Positions 7,782 through 14,343 are shown, counted from the first letter of the stretch. The stretch is 39,615 bases of DNA from Methanothrix harundinacea (GCA_001509375.1 LGFT01000026.1:1-39615), one strand, 5' to 3'. Notes: generated by a model from the sequence alone, not told the origin. Made by a program: numbers and translations.

Positions 7782-8075
7782 ATGGGATACTTGCGAAGGA
7801 AATACATGGCGCCTAAATATGATCCAGCTCCCGAGCTCTTCAGATCTTGGAAAGTGGCATATCCCGAACTGAGACGGGAATTGAGACGGGAAAATTTCGA
7901 ATTAATACATGATCCTACTCCAGAGCCTGCTATTTCGTCATATGTCTTGAGCCAAGAACAAATAAATGAGCTAGCTGTGATGGAGATGGATTTGCAGGTC
8001 AAGATTGCGGAAAGGGAGTTAGCAATCGCGAACAAAGCTAGAGAGATGATGAGAAAGAGTATGGAAATTAAGTGA
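7782..8075 (+). CDS. Small paralogous protein 1 (candidate radical SAM substrate)
   Basis: A 97-residue protein. The variable N-terminal half contains YMAPKYDPAPELFRSW (8-23) and a second D-P-T-P-E-P. The conserved C-terminal half (about 56-95: LSQEQINELAVMEMDLQV then IAERELAIANKAREMMRKSM) is predicted as one long amphipathic, charged helix. It has no signal peptide, no cysteine and no membrane segment. It is the first gene after the TATA box. It has fewer tryptophans than its neighbours. The family is unknown to me; the C-terminal helix could be a recognition element for the downstream enzyme, or an oligomerisation coiled coil. Confidence 0.8.
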   Translation: MGYLRRKYMAPKYDPAPELFRSWKVAYPELRRELRRENFELIHDPTPEPAISSYVLSQEQINELAVMEMDLQVKIAERELAIANKAREMMRKSMEIK

Positions 8076-8106
8076 GCAAGTTATCTATTATATGGGTGCT
8101 TGAAAT

Positions 8107-8496
8107 ATGAGAAATTTGCGAAATAGGTATTGGTGGCCTGGATACCCATTTGATCCTGCTCCACCATATCCGCCAAGCGAAGTGCCACCCTGGCCACCGG
8201 AATACGCTTATGATCCTGCCCCACCGTGGATCCCACCATGGGCAGATCCTGCTCCACCATGGTTGTTTAAACATTTGAGAGAAGGATATCCTGAACTGAT
8301 ACCTGAATTGACACCAGCTTACGCATCAAGCATGTTGGCTGATGAACCCCTCCTAGTTAGTAAATTTTTGAGCAAAGAGCAATTAAATGAGCTTGCGGTG
8401 ATGGAGATGGATTTGCAGGTTGCGATTGCGGAAAAGGAGCTCGACTTAGCGAACAAGGCGCGAGATATGATGAGAAAGAGCATGAGAACTAAATAA
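8107..8496 (+). CDS. Small paralogous protein 2 with expanded W/P/DPAP region
   Basis: A 129-residue paralogue. The N-terminal half is enlarged and very rich in proline, tryptophan and tyrosine, with three D-P-A-P-P units (encoded at about 8152, 8212 and 8245), each followed by an aromatic residue (Y or W), joined by P-P-W-P-P and P-P-W segments. After it come 'LREGYPEL' and 'SSMLADEP', shared with copies 3 and 4, and then the common C-terminal helix (LSKEQLNELAVMEMDLQV...ARDMMRKSM). The extra length lies entirely in the variable half, consistent with internal repeat expansion of a substrate-like region. It has no cysteine, signal peptide or membrane segment. Confidence 0.82.
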   Translation: MRNLRNRYWWPGYPFDPAPPYPPSEVPPWPPEYAYDPAPPWIPPWADPAPPWLFKHLREGYPELIPELTPAYASSMLADEPLLVSKFLSKEQLNELAVMEMDLQVAIAEKELDLANKARDMMRKSMRTK

Positions 8497-8527
8497 GAAA
8501 GTTAAACATGTTGTGGAGGCTTGAAAT

Positions 8528-8812
8528 ATGAGATATTTGCGATGGAATCCGGGATATCCAGTCGATCCCGCACCCTGGTTCTATAGACGTTTGAGAGAAA
8601 TGTATCCTGAACTGGCATATGAATCGAAACGAGATTACACTTCGAACATGTTGGCCGATGATCCCATTCCACTTGTGAAGCTCTTGAGCCAAGAGCAAAT
8701 GAAGGAGCTTGCGGCGATGGAGATGGATTTGCAGGTCGAGATTGCGGAAAAGGAGCTCGCATTAGCAAACAAGGCGAGAGAGATGATGCGAAAGAGTATG
8801 AGAACTAAGTAA
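8528..8812 (+). CDS. Small paralogous protein 3
   Basis: A 94-residue paralogue. The N-terminal half reads MRYLRWNPGYPVDPAPWFY followed by RRLREMYPEL. It has one DPAP motif flanked by aromatic residues and the 'PGYP' shared with copy 2. The middle has 'SNMLADDPIP'. The C-terminal helix LSQEQMKELAAMEMDLQV ... ANKAREMMRKSM is nearly identical to the other copies. It starts at an ATG 6 bases after GGAGGCTTGAAAT-type leader sequence. No cysteine, no signal peptide. Function unknown; see the array and the radical SAM entry for the proposed role. Confidence 0.82.
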   Translation: MRYLRWNPGYPVDPAPWFYRRLREMYPELAYESKRDYTSNMLADDPIPLVKLLSQEQMKELAAMEMDLQVEIAEKELALANKAREMMRKSMRTK

Positions 8813-8844
8813 GAAAAATTATACGTGCTGTGGGGGCTTGAAAT

Positions 8845-9144
8845 ATGGAAAATTTGCGGTATTTGCTTAATTGGCGATGGCCTCCGGGATACCAAGGTGA
8901 TCCTGCTCCATTGTACTATAGACGTTGGAGAGAAATATATCCTGAACTGGCATATGAATCGACACCAGTTTACTCTTCAAGCATGTTGGCCGATGATCCC
9001 GTGCCAATTATCAACTTCTTGAGCCAAGAGCAAATAAACGAGCTAGCTGCGATGGAGATGGATTTGCAGGTTGCGATTGCGGAAAAGGAGTTAGCAATCG
9101 CAAACAAGGCTAGAGAAATGATGAGAAAGAGTATGGGAGTTTAA
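8845..9144 (+). CDS. Small paralogous protein 4
   Basis: A 99-residue paralogue. The N-terminal half contains NWRWPPGYQGDPAPLYY (9-25), then RRWREIYPEL and 'SSSMLADDPVP'. The C-terminal helix (LSQEQINELAAMEMDLQV ... ANKAREMMRKSM) is again almost unchanged, ending MGV. It is the closest relative of the decayed copy just downstream, which shares even its LLN-x-RW and DPA codons. No cysteine or export signal. Function unknown. Confidence 0.82.
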   Translation: MENLRYLLNWRWPPGYQGDPAPLYYRRWREIYPELAYESTPVYSSSMLADDPVPIINFLSQEQINELAAMEMDLQVAIAEKELAIANKAREMMRKSMGV

Positions 9145-9177
9145 GTAAGAAATTGTACATGATATGGAGGCCTGAAA

Positions 9178-9366
9178 TGTAGTAAATTAGCGATATTTGC
9201 TTAATTTGCGATGGCCGCCGAGATCCTAAAGTGATCCTGCCCATTGTACTAATAGACGTTGGAGGTATATGTATATATATATATCTATATCTATATCTAT
9301 CCTGAACTGGCATATGAATCGACACCAGCTAGAGAAATGATTAGTAAGAGTATGGTAACTAAGTAA
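9178..9366 (+). pseudogene. Decayed fifth copy of the small-protein gene
   Basis: Aligned to copy 4, this segment keeps the leader (GGAGGCCTGAAAT), 'CGATATTTGCTTAATT', 'GATCCTGC' and 'CCTGAACTGGCATATGAATC'. The start ATG is changed to GTA, a TAG replaces the fourth codon, and TAA appears before the DPAP codons. A TA/TCTATA microsatellite interrupts the middle. About 140-150 bases are deleted between 'GACACCAG' and 'CTAGAGAAATGAT', removing most of the conserved helix. It cannot encode the protein. Confidence 0.85.
9266..9300 (+). repeat. TA / TATATC simple repeat
   Basis: A 35-base low-complexity tract of TATATG(TA)n followed by three TATATC-like units sits inside the decayed copy. It probably grew by slippage after the copy lost function. 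Confidence 0.8.
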
Positions 9367-9393
9367 ATTAAATCTGGCGAGGGGTTGGAAATT

Positions 9394-9636
9394 TTGAGCA
9401 AAGGAGAAACCTTGCGGAAAAGAGGTCGTTATGGTGATTTTGTAATAGATCTACCTTTAAGTTATAAGCCTGGTGAACCAGCTTCAGATTTTTCAGATTT
9501 CTGGAAACGCTATGATAAGAACTTCCAAAAGCTTATTGCAATAGAAGAGATAGATTTACGGGTTAAATTCTTGGAAGATCGACTTGAGATCCTAAAAAAA
9601 GTTCGAGATCAAACAAAAAAGAGGTTTGAGGTCTAA
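9394..9636 (+). CDS. Diverged small paralogue directly before the radical SAM gene
   Basis: An 80-residue protein. I choose the TTG at 9394, since it falls at the same place relative to the leader as the array ATGs ('GGGGTTGGAAATT' against 'GGAGGCTTGAAAT'); another TTG lies 9 bases upstream. The C-terminal helix follows the same pattern as the array proteins: 'QKLIAIEEIDLRVKFLEDRL' against 'NELAAMEMDLQVAIAEKEL', then K-x-R-D/E-x-x-x-K. The N-terminal half lacks DPAP but has 'DLPLSYKPGEP' and aromatic residues. It may be a diverged member or an accessory with a related helix. It ends 27 bases before the radical SAM gene. Confidence 0.65.
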   Translation: MSKGETLRKRGRYGDFVIDLPLSYKPGEPASDFSDFWKRYDKNFQKLIAIEEIDLRVKFLEDRLEILKKVRDQTKKRFEV

Positions 9637-9663
9637 TAACGTTGCCCATTTAAGTGAATTAAT

Positions 9664-11235
9664 ATGATTCAAACTAAATCTAATTGTGATGTGCTTCTTG
9701 TCGGCTATGAAGACGAGGAGAATTTGGGGCTACGTTCGATGGCATCCTTCCTTGTCGAAAAAGGCATAGATGTAGAAATTTTGCCCTGCCAGAATGTTTC
9801 CAAGGAGGGAATCCTGAAACAAATTAATAAAAGAAATCCAAAAATTATAGGGTTTTCACTCATATTCCAGAGGATGATCTTCGATTTTGCCGAACTAATC
9901 GATTATCTACGAAATAACGGGGTAAAGTCCCATTTCACCATTGGGGGGCATTTTCCGACTCTGGAATATGAAAAAATCCTGGAACTCCTGCCAGGATTGG
10001 ATACAGTCGTTCGCCATGAGGGGGAGTTAACGCTTCTGGACCTGTACAGACATTTGAAAAGTCAAAGCCAATGGTCGGAAATAAGAGGAATTGCCTATCG
10101 GAGAAATGGTGCTATAGAAGTAACTTCTCCGAGACCTCTTATCCAAGACCTGAATTCCTTGCCCTTTCCGGTCAGAGAAGATAAAATGAGAGATCACAGA
10201 GGAGTCGGAGTATGCTCGATTTTGGCTAGTCGTGGTTGTTATTATGACTGTAGTTTCTGTAGTGTACAAGAGTTCTATAGTGGTGCACCCGGCCCCAGGA
10301 GAAGATCGCGCTCCCCTTCAAATGTTGTGAAGGAGATGGAACAGTTATTTGAACGAGGTGCTCGGATCTTCATCTTCAAGGATGATGACTTTAGCATGAA
10401 AAGCCGTACTCAGCAGAGATGGATAGATGAATTTTCCTATCTTTTGAAGGAAAGCGGTCTAGCTGATCAGATTTTATGGCGTATTTCATGTCGTGTAGAT
10501 GAAGTAGATAGAAATATGCTGAATAAATTGAAGACGGTTGGTCTAGATTTTCTCTATCTAGGCATCGAGTCAGGGTGTGAACAGGGATTAAAGACGTGCA
10601 ACAAGCATTATGGAGTAGAGGATATATATAAAACCTTAGATATTATCGAAAGCAGTAGAATCAACTTTGAATATGGATTTATGTTCTTTGATCCTGACAC
10701 CGATCTTGGTTCTGTCAAAGATAATATATCATTTTTTGAGACGCTCTGCAAGGACGGTAGAGTGGTTGTTCACTTCACTAAAATGTTCCCCTATGTCGGC
10801 ACCCAGATAGCTCATAAACTGAGAGCGGAAGGTAGGTTAGAAGGGTCTATTGATTCCCCAGATTATAGATATAAAGATGCTCGAATTGATCTTCTTGAGG
10901 CTTTTTTCACAGATGCCTTCCATAAAATGCTCTTTGAGCCAGAAGGGCTGGTTAATAAGCTCCAATATGCTAAATTTGATTCGGTGATATTAAATAAATT
11001 TTTTTCAGATATTTATGATGCTAAAAATTACATGAAATCGGTTAGTCACTTGACCAAGGTGAGCAATGAATCAATTTTAGAAACCATGAGATTGGCGGCC
11101 GATTTCATAGACGATCACGACCATGTCGGAATTATAAAAAATTGGTACATGCTAAAAGAGCTAGCGGAGCAAGAGCGTTATGTTCAAGATGTTATAGGAT
11201 CGGAAGTAGATAAATTAATTAAAATTTATAATTAA
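9664..11235 (+). CDS. Cobalamin-binding radical SAM enzyme
   Basis: A 523-residue enzyme. Residues ~8-130 form a B12-binding-type domain (VLLVGYEDEENLGLRSMASF, 'IIGFSLIFQRM', 'FTIGGHFPTLEYEKIL', 'LDTVVRHEGELTLLDL'); the G-G-H-F-P-T and E-G-E motifs are usual for this class, which binds cobalamin without a lower-axial histidine. Residues ~180-390 are the radical SAM core with the 4Fe-4S motif CYYDCSFC (192-199, CX3CX2C) and 'YLGIESG'. The C-terminal ~130 residues are helical and of unknown role. Relatives often methylate unactivated carbons, or perform rearrangements, on peptides and secondary metabolites. It follows the small-protein array in the same orientation and shares the AT-rich composition, so those proteins are the obvious candidate substrates. 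No separate peptide-recognition (RRE) domain is visible. Confidence 0.9.
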   Translation: MIQTKSNCDVLLVGYEDEENLGLRSMASFLVEKGIDVEILPCQNVSKEGILKQINKRNPKIIGFSLIFQRMIFDFAELIDYLRNNGVKSHFTIGGHFPTLEYEKILELLPGLDTVVRHEGELTLLDLYRHLKSQSQWSEIRGIAYRRNGAIEVTSPRPLIQDLNSLPFPVREDKMRDHRGVGVCSILASRGCYYDCSFCSVQEFYSGAPGPRRRSRSPSNVVKEMEQLFERGARIFIFKDDDFSMKSRTQQRWIDEFSYLLKESGLADQILWRISCRVDEVDRNMLNKLKTVGLDFLYLGIESGCEQGLKTCNKHYGVEDIYKTLDIIESSRINFEYGFMFFDPDTDLGSVKDNISFFETLCKDGRVVVHFTKMFPYVGTQIAHKLRAEGRLEGSIDSPDYRYKDARIDLLEAFFTDAFHKMLFEPEGLVNKLQYAKFDSVILNKFFSDIYDAKNYMKSVSHLTKVSNESILETMRLAADFIDDHDHVGIIKNWYMLKELAEQERYVQDVIGSEVDKLIKIYN

Positions 11236-11495
11236 GTTGTTTAGATTTACTGAATACCTTGCGGATTTTGTTGGAGGATGCGTCGCCACAATCGGGCGTA
11301 TAGAATTCTTACGAATATTGAGTGAGGTGTGTGTCACATGTTTAACTAGATAAATATTTAAATTAGTTATTTTATTTAATTTCGCGCAGAAAAATGAGCC
11401 ATCTAGCCTCCCTTGTCCCCCAACTCACCAGTAGTGAAGCGGTCAACCTTTCGCCTGCGAGCCCGCCTGCTCCTTCCAGGTGGCGAGCGCTGACC
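11236..11495. other. AT-rich right border of the island
   Basis: No supported gene. A strong TATA-like tract (AAATATTTAAATTAG, about 11353-11367) lies 27-41 bases before an ATG at 11394, but the 67-codon frame there has no recognisable product and runs antisense into the ferredoxin gene. Base composition returns to GC-rich near 11395. Confidence 0.5.
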
Positions 11496-12284
11496 TCACC
11501 CCTGGACCTCCCCGTCGATCCCGAGAATGAGGCTTCTGACCGGCGCCTCCTTTCCCGCCACCTTCAGTGCCTGCCGGACGAAGGCCTCCAGGTTTGAGCA
11601 GCAGGGGACCTCCATCTCCAGGACGGTGATATCCTCGACGTCGTGGGCGGCGAGGATCGCGGCGAGCCGCTCGACGAAGCTCTCCCTCTCGTCGAGCTTC
11701 GGGCAGCCGATGAGGGTCGTCCTCCCCCGGATGAAGTCTCTGTGGACTGTCGGAGAGGCGAAGGCAGTGCAGTCTCCTGCAATTAAAAGGCGCGCGCCGT
11801 CGAACTGAGGAGAGTCGACGGTGGCGAGCCGCATCTGGACCGGCCAGTTGGAGAGCTCCGGCTGGCTGGCGGTTGCCGCCGGCCCCGAATCCTGGGCACG
11901 GCTCCGCCTTCCGGCGAGCTTCGTGGAGCCGAGCCTTCCCGCCCCCGTCCCCCTCAGGGCCATTGGGCAGCCGCCCTCCCCCACCCTCGGACCGTCCTCG
12001 CATCCCATCCCATGCCATGGCAAGGTCGTCTCTTGGGCCGATTCGACCGCCGCCTTCGCCGCCAGCTCATCGAACTCCTCCGCCTCCCGCTCCTCCATCG
12101 AGAGGGCGCCCGTTGGGCAGTTGCCGATGCAGGCCCCCAGGCCGTCGCAGAAACTCTCCCGGACGACCTTCGCCTTTCCGCCGACGATCTCGATGGCATT
12201 CTCAGGACAGGCGAGGACGCAGTTTCCGCACCCGTCGCAGAGGGCCTCGTCGATCTTTATGATCTTCCTTATGACCACCTTCAT
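11496..12284 (-). CDS. 2x[4Fe-4S] ferredoxin-domain protein with C-terminal cysteine domain
   Basis: A 262-residue iron-sulfur protein. Residues ~10-65 hold two cluster motifs: CDGCGNCVLACPENAI (16-31) and CDGLGACIGNCPTGAL (45-60). The middle (~80-150) is low-complexity and Gly/Ala-rich. The C-terminal part carries more conserved-looking cysteines: 'GDCTAFAS', 'IGCPKLDERE', 'PCCSNLEAFV', suggesting an additional metal or redox site. Methanogens carry similar stand-alone proteins, but a precise partner is not known. It lies downstream of nifB on the same strand, with a remnant gene between, so supplying electrons to NifB is possible but not shown. A TATA-like GTATATAC near 12338-12345 precedes it, so it is probably transcribed separately. 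Confidence 0.8.
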   Translation of the reverse strand: MKVVIRKIIKIDEALCDGCGNCVLACPENAIEIVGGKAKVVRESFCDGLGACIGNCPTGALSMEEREAEEFDELAAKAAVESAQETTLPWHGMGCEDGPRVGEGGCPMALRGTGAGRLGSTKLAGRRSRAQDSGPAATASQPELSNWPVQMRLATVDSPQFDGARLLIAGDCTAFASPTVHRDFIRGRTTLIGCPKLDERESFVERLAAILAAHDVEDITVLEMEVPCCSNLEAFVRQALKVAGKEAPVRSLILGIDGEVQG

Positions 12285-12396
12285 CCACCCCTAGCCGACA
12301 CCTATCTCCGGCTCACCAGATCCATCTCCACAAGTATATACGTCGACGGTTCAAATATGCTTCGAAGAAGATTTCGATAGCTTTCGTGGAGGCTAA

Positions 12397-12531
12397 AAAG
12401 AGATCGGAGCCGACGCCCTGGTGGAGAGCCCGGCCAAAATTCCCCACCGCTGGACGAACGGGAGCGACGGACGGCTCCGCATCCTCGTGGTCAAGACGCC
12501 CCGCCCCGCCGAGCCCACCAGGCTTCTCTGA
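12397..12531 (+). pseudogene. C-terminal remnant of a cupin-domain protein
   Basis: A 44-codon frame reads 'ALVESPAKIPHRWTNGSDGR' then 'LRILVVKTPRP' before a TGA. This matches the closing strands of small cupin proteins (P-H-x-W-x-N-x-S-x-x-x-x-x-L-V-V-K-T-P). It is preceded in frame by a TAA at 12394-12396 and no start codon, so the N-terminal ~70 residues are gone. It lies between the leftward ferredoxin and nifB genes. Confidence 0.6.
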
Positions 12532-12588
12532 GACGGGTGCCGAGGGCGGGGCTGGAGGCTATGACGGCCTCCTCCCCGAGGGGCCTGA

Positions 12589-13485
12589 CTACTCAGACTT
12601 CTCGAACTCCTGCTGGACGTCGTGACCGAGCCTTCCGATGGCGTCGGACCTGCACTGCCTGCAGTGCCTCATCTGCCTCATGACCGTGGAGAGCTCGTCC
12701 TGAACCTTCTTCTTCTCCGCCGGGGTCGGGGGGGTGAGGTGTGAGAACCGATACTGAGGGATGAGGGGCATCACGTTCTGGATGTAGACCCCCAGCTTCC
12801 TGATCGTCTTCGCGATCTCCATCACGTGGTCGTCGTTGATGGTAGGGATGAGGACGGTGTTCACCTTGACGATCATCTTCCTCTTGACCGCCTCCTCAAG
12901 GCCCCTCAGCTGGTGGTCGAGGAGGATCTCCGCAGCCTCCAGGCCGGTGTACTTCTTCCCCTCGTAGGTGACGTACTCGTAGATCTCCTTTCCGATCTTC
13001 GGGTCGACGGCGTTCAGGGTCACGGTGACATTGCTGATCCCAAGGTCGTCGAGCCGGTCGATCTCGTCGGGGAGGAGAAGGCCATTGGTGCTGATGCAGA
13101 GGATGACCTTGGGGTACTTCTCTCCCACCAGCCTGAAGGTCTCGAAGGTCGCCTTATTGAAGAGGGGCTCGCCGGGACCTGCCACCGCCACCACCTTGAT
13201 GTAGTGGATCTTCTCCATCACCTCGTCGACCCGCTGGAGAGCCTCGGTGGGGGTGAGAACCTGGCTTGTGACCCCGGGCCTGCACTCGTTGACGCAGTCG
13301 AAGTCCCGGATGCAGTAGTTGCACTGGATGTTGCACCTCGGAGCGACGGCGAGGTGCATCCTGCCGAAGCGGTGGCAGGCCTTCTCGCTGAAACAGGGGT
13401 GCTCCTGGATCCTCCTCAGCTGCTCGGGGTCCCAGGGAACTTCCCGGTCGCCGACCTTGGCAGTGGGATAGGCATTCTCGCTCAT
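12589..13485 (-). CDS. nifB: NifB, radical SAM enzyme of nitrogenase cofactor synthesis
   Basis: A 298-residue protein that, in its family, fuses two 4Fe-4S clusters and inserts a carbide to make NifB-co, the precursor of the nitrogenase FeMo-cofactor. Key features: 'HPCFSEKACHRFGRMHL' (29-45), the radical SAM motif CNIQCNYC (51-58), 'RDFDCVNECRPGVTSQ', 'AGPGEPL', and the C-terminal 'HCRQCRSDAIGRL'. It lacks the NifX-like domain, as usual for archaeal NifB. I prefer ATG 13485 with GGAG nine bases upstream over the GTG two codons earlier, which is only three bases from that site. No nifHDK genes are in the window, so this is a stand-alone locus. Confidence 0.95.
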   Translation of the reverse strand: MSENAYPTAKVGDREVPWDPEQLRRIQEHPCFSEKACHRFGRMHLAVAPRCNIQCNYCIRDFDCVNECRPGVTSQVLTPTEALQRVDEVMEKIHYIKVVAVAGPGEPLFNKATFETFRLVGEKYPKVILCISTNGLLLPDEIDRLDDLGISNVTVTLNAVDPKIGKEIYEYVTYEGKKYTGLEAAEILLDHQLRGLEEAVKRKMIVKVNTVLIPTINDDHVMEIAKTIRKLGVYIQNVMPLIPQYRFSHLTPPTPAEKKKVQDELSTVMRQMRHCRQCRSDAIGRLGHDVQQEFEKSE

Positions 13486-13593
13486 GATCACTTACTCCAA
13501 GAGACCTTTCGTCATTTCTTCTCTAAAAGGATATCCCAAATCGATTGGGTCTGGCCAAAAATCTTATCCGGCAGGGAGGCTTGGGTTTCTGCC

Positions 13594-13881
13594 ATGTCCA
13601 AGAAAGAGGGGCGAGTGGTGATCTGGCCCGCCTACATCGACGCCGAGAAGTCGAGGGGCGATGGAAGGCAGGTCTCAAGGCGCGACGCCGTCGAGAAGCC
13701 CACCGTCGACGAGATCATGGTGGTCGCCATGGAGATGGGCCTGGCGCCCGAGGCCGAACGGGATAAGCGCTACCCGAAAGAGTGGTGGGAAAAGCCCGGC
13801 CGGGTCACAGTCCCGAAGAAGGGGCCTAAGACGGCCCTAGTAAAAGAGATAGGGAGGAGGATCAAAAGAAGACGCGGCTGA
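13594..13881 (+). CDS. srp19: Signal recognition particle 19 kDa protein
   Basis: A 95-residue RNA-binding protein that binds the 7S RNA of the signal recognition particle and promotes SRP54 loading for membrane and secreted protein targeting. Diagnostic segments are 'VVIWPAYIDAEKSRGDGR', 'PTVDEI', 'YPKEWWEKPGRVTVPKKG' and a basic tail (IGRRIKRRRG). The length is normal for archaeal SRP19. The true start is ATG 13594. The much longer frame that continues upstream overlaps nifB in antisense and is spurious. It is divergent from nifB and converges on the DUF211 gene. Confidence 0.95.
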   Translation: MSKKEGRVVIWPAYIDAEKSRGDGRQVSRRDAVEKPTVDEIMVVAMEMGLAPEAERDKRYPKEWWEKPGRVTVPKKGPKTALVKEIGRRIKRRRG

Positions 13882-13961
13882 TCCTGGCGAGAAGCCAAAA
13901 TCAGACGATTCTAAAGTACGTCGCGGACGATTATCCGTCGAGTCCCTTCCAGAACAGGCTG

Positions 13962-13985
13962 CAGGACCGATATTCATCGGTCCTG
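13962..13985. terminator. Perfect hairpin between srp19 and the DUF211 gene
   Basis: CAGGACCGAT - ATTC - ATCGGTCCTG is a perfect 10-base-pair stem with a 4-base loop. It overlaps the last codons and stop of the leftward DUF211 gene and lies 80 bases after srp19. It could end transcripts from both sides or shape the 3' end of the DUF211 mRNA. Confidence 0.5.
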
Positions 13986-14267
13986 GAGGGTCTCCACCTC
14001 TTCTACGATCTCTTTGCCCGCCACGACCTCGTCGATGCTGTGGATCACGCCGCCGAAGTCCTCTATCACCGACTCCACGGCCAGATAATCGATCTTCTCT
14101 CCTTTGATGGTGATCTTGATGGTCTCGGTCTGCTGGTCCACCTCGGATAGACTCAAATTTACTCCAGTTATACCGCCGAGCTTGCTGAGGGCGTCGGCAA
14201 GCTCCAAAATTGTGGGTACATGCGGCTTCAATACGTCCAAAACCAAACGTCGGATCGCGGTGGTCAT
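13974..14267 (-). CDS. DUF211 family protein
   Basis: A 97-residue protein of the archaeal DUF211 family, recognised by '[20 protein letters not shown]', '[20 protein letters not shown]' and '[19 protein letters not shown]'. The fold is ferredoxin-like (beta-alpha-beta repeats), and homologues form small oligomers. The cellular role is unknown, and an allosteric or regulatory part has been suggested from the fold. The start is ATG 14267, with GGGAG six bases upstream; the longer frame has an unrelated extension that overlaps the divergent promoter. It ends inside a perfect hairpin and converges on srp19. Confidence 0.85.
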   Translation of the reverse strand: MTTAIRRLVLDVLKPHVPTILELADALSKLGGITGVNLSLSEVDQQTETIKITIKGEKIDYLAVESVIEDFGGVIHSIDEVVAGKEIVEEVETLQDR

Positions 14268-14304
14268 CGAAAACTCCCGGCTACGCCTTGGGCTGGTTTT
14301 GTTG

Positions 14305-14322
14305 AAGGCAATACTTAATAAT
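14305..14322. promoter_or_regulatory. Divergent promoter between DUF211 and PHP genes
   Basis: The 76-base spacer holds one AT-rich tract (CAATACTTAATAATG). As a TATA box for the PHP gene it lies 25-30 bases before ATG 14344, implying a nearly leaderless transcript. Its complement could serve the leftward DUF211 gene. Confidence 0.4.
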
Positions 14323-14343
14323 GTTTGTGATTCAGGCACCCTC

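Larger units (their letters stand above)
7782..9366 (+). repeat. Tandem array of duplicated small genes
   Basis: Units of about 320-420 bases repeat head to tail: gene starts at 7782, 8107, 8528, 8845 and a decayed copy at about 9178. Duplication includes the 5' leader, because each start is preceded by a version of GGAGGCTTGAAAT (GGTGCTTGAAAT, GGAGGCTTGAAAT, GGGGGCTTGAAAT, GGAGGCCTGAAAT). The 3' halves are almost identical in DNA (for example ATGGAGATGGATTTGCAGGT in all four intact copies), while the 5' halves differ. Confidence 0.9.

Noticed and set aside
7782-9366. CRISPR array
   Set aside because: The repeats are gene-sized units of about 320-420 bases with coding content, not short direct repeats with spacers, and no cas genes are present.
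11394-11597. 67-codon gene behind a strong TATA-like tract
   Set aside because: The peptide is low-complexity Ser/Pro/Leu, has no family match and runs antisense into the end of the ferredoxin gene.
12826-12850. tRNA or rRNA genes anywhere in the window
   Set aside because: I looked for T-loop-like GGTTCRA sequences with flanking stems and for conserved rRNA segments; occasional GTTCAA/GTTCGA matches (for example near 12348 and 19838) lack acceptor and anticodon stems.
12826-13593. Long N-terminal extension of the SRP19 frame
   Set aside because: The extension is antisense to nifB. SRP19 homology begins just after the ATG at 13594, and the family length fits that start.
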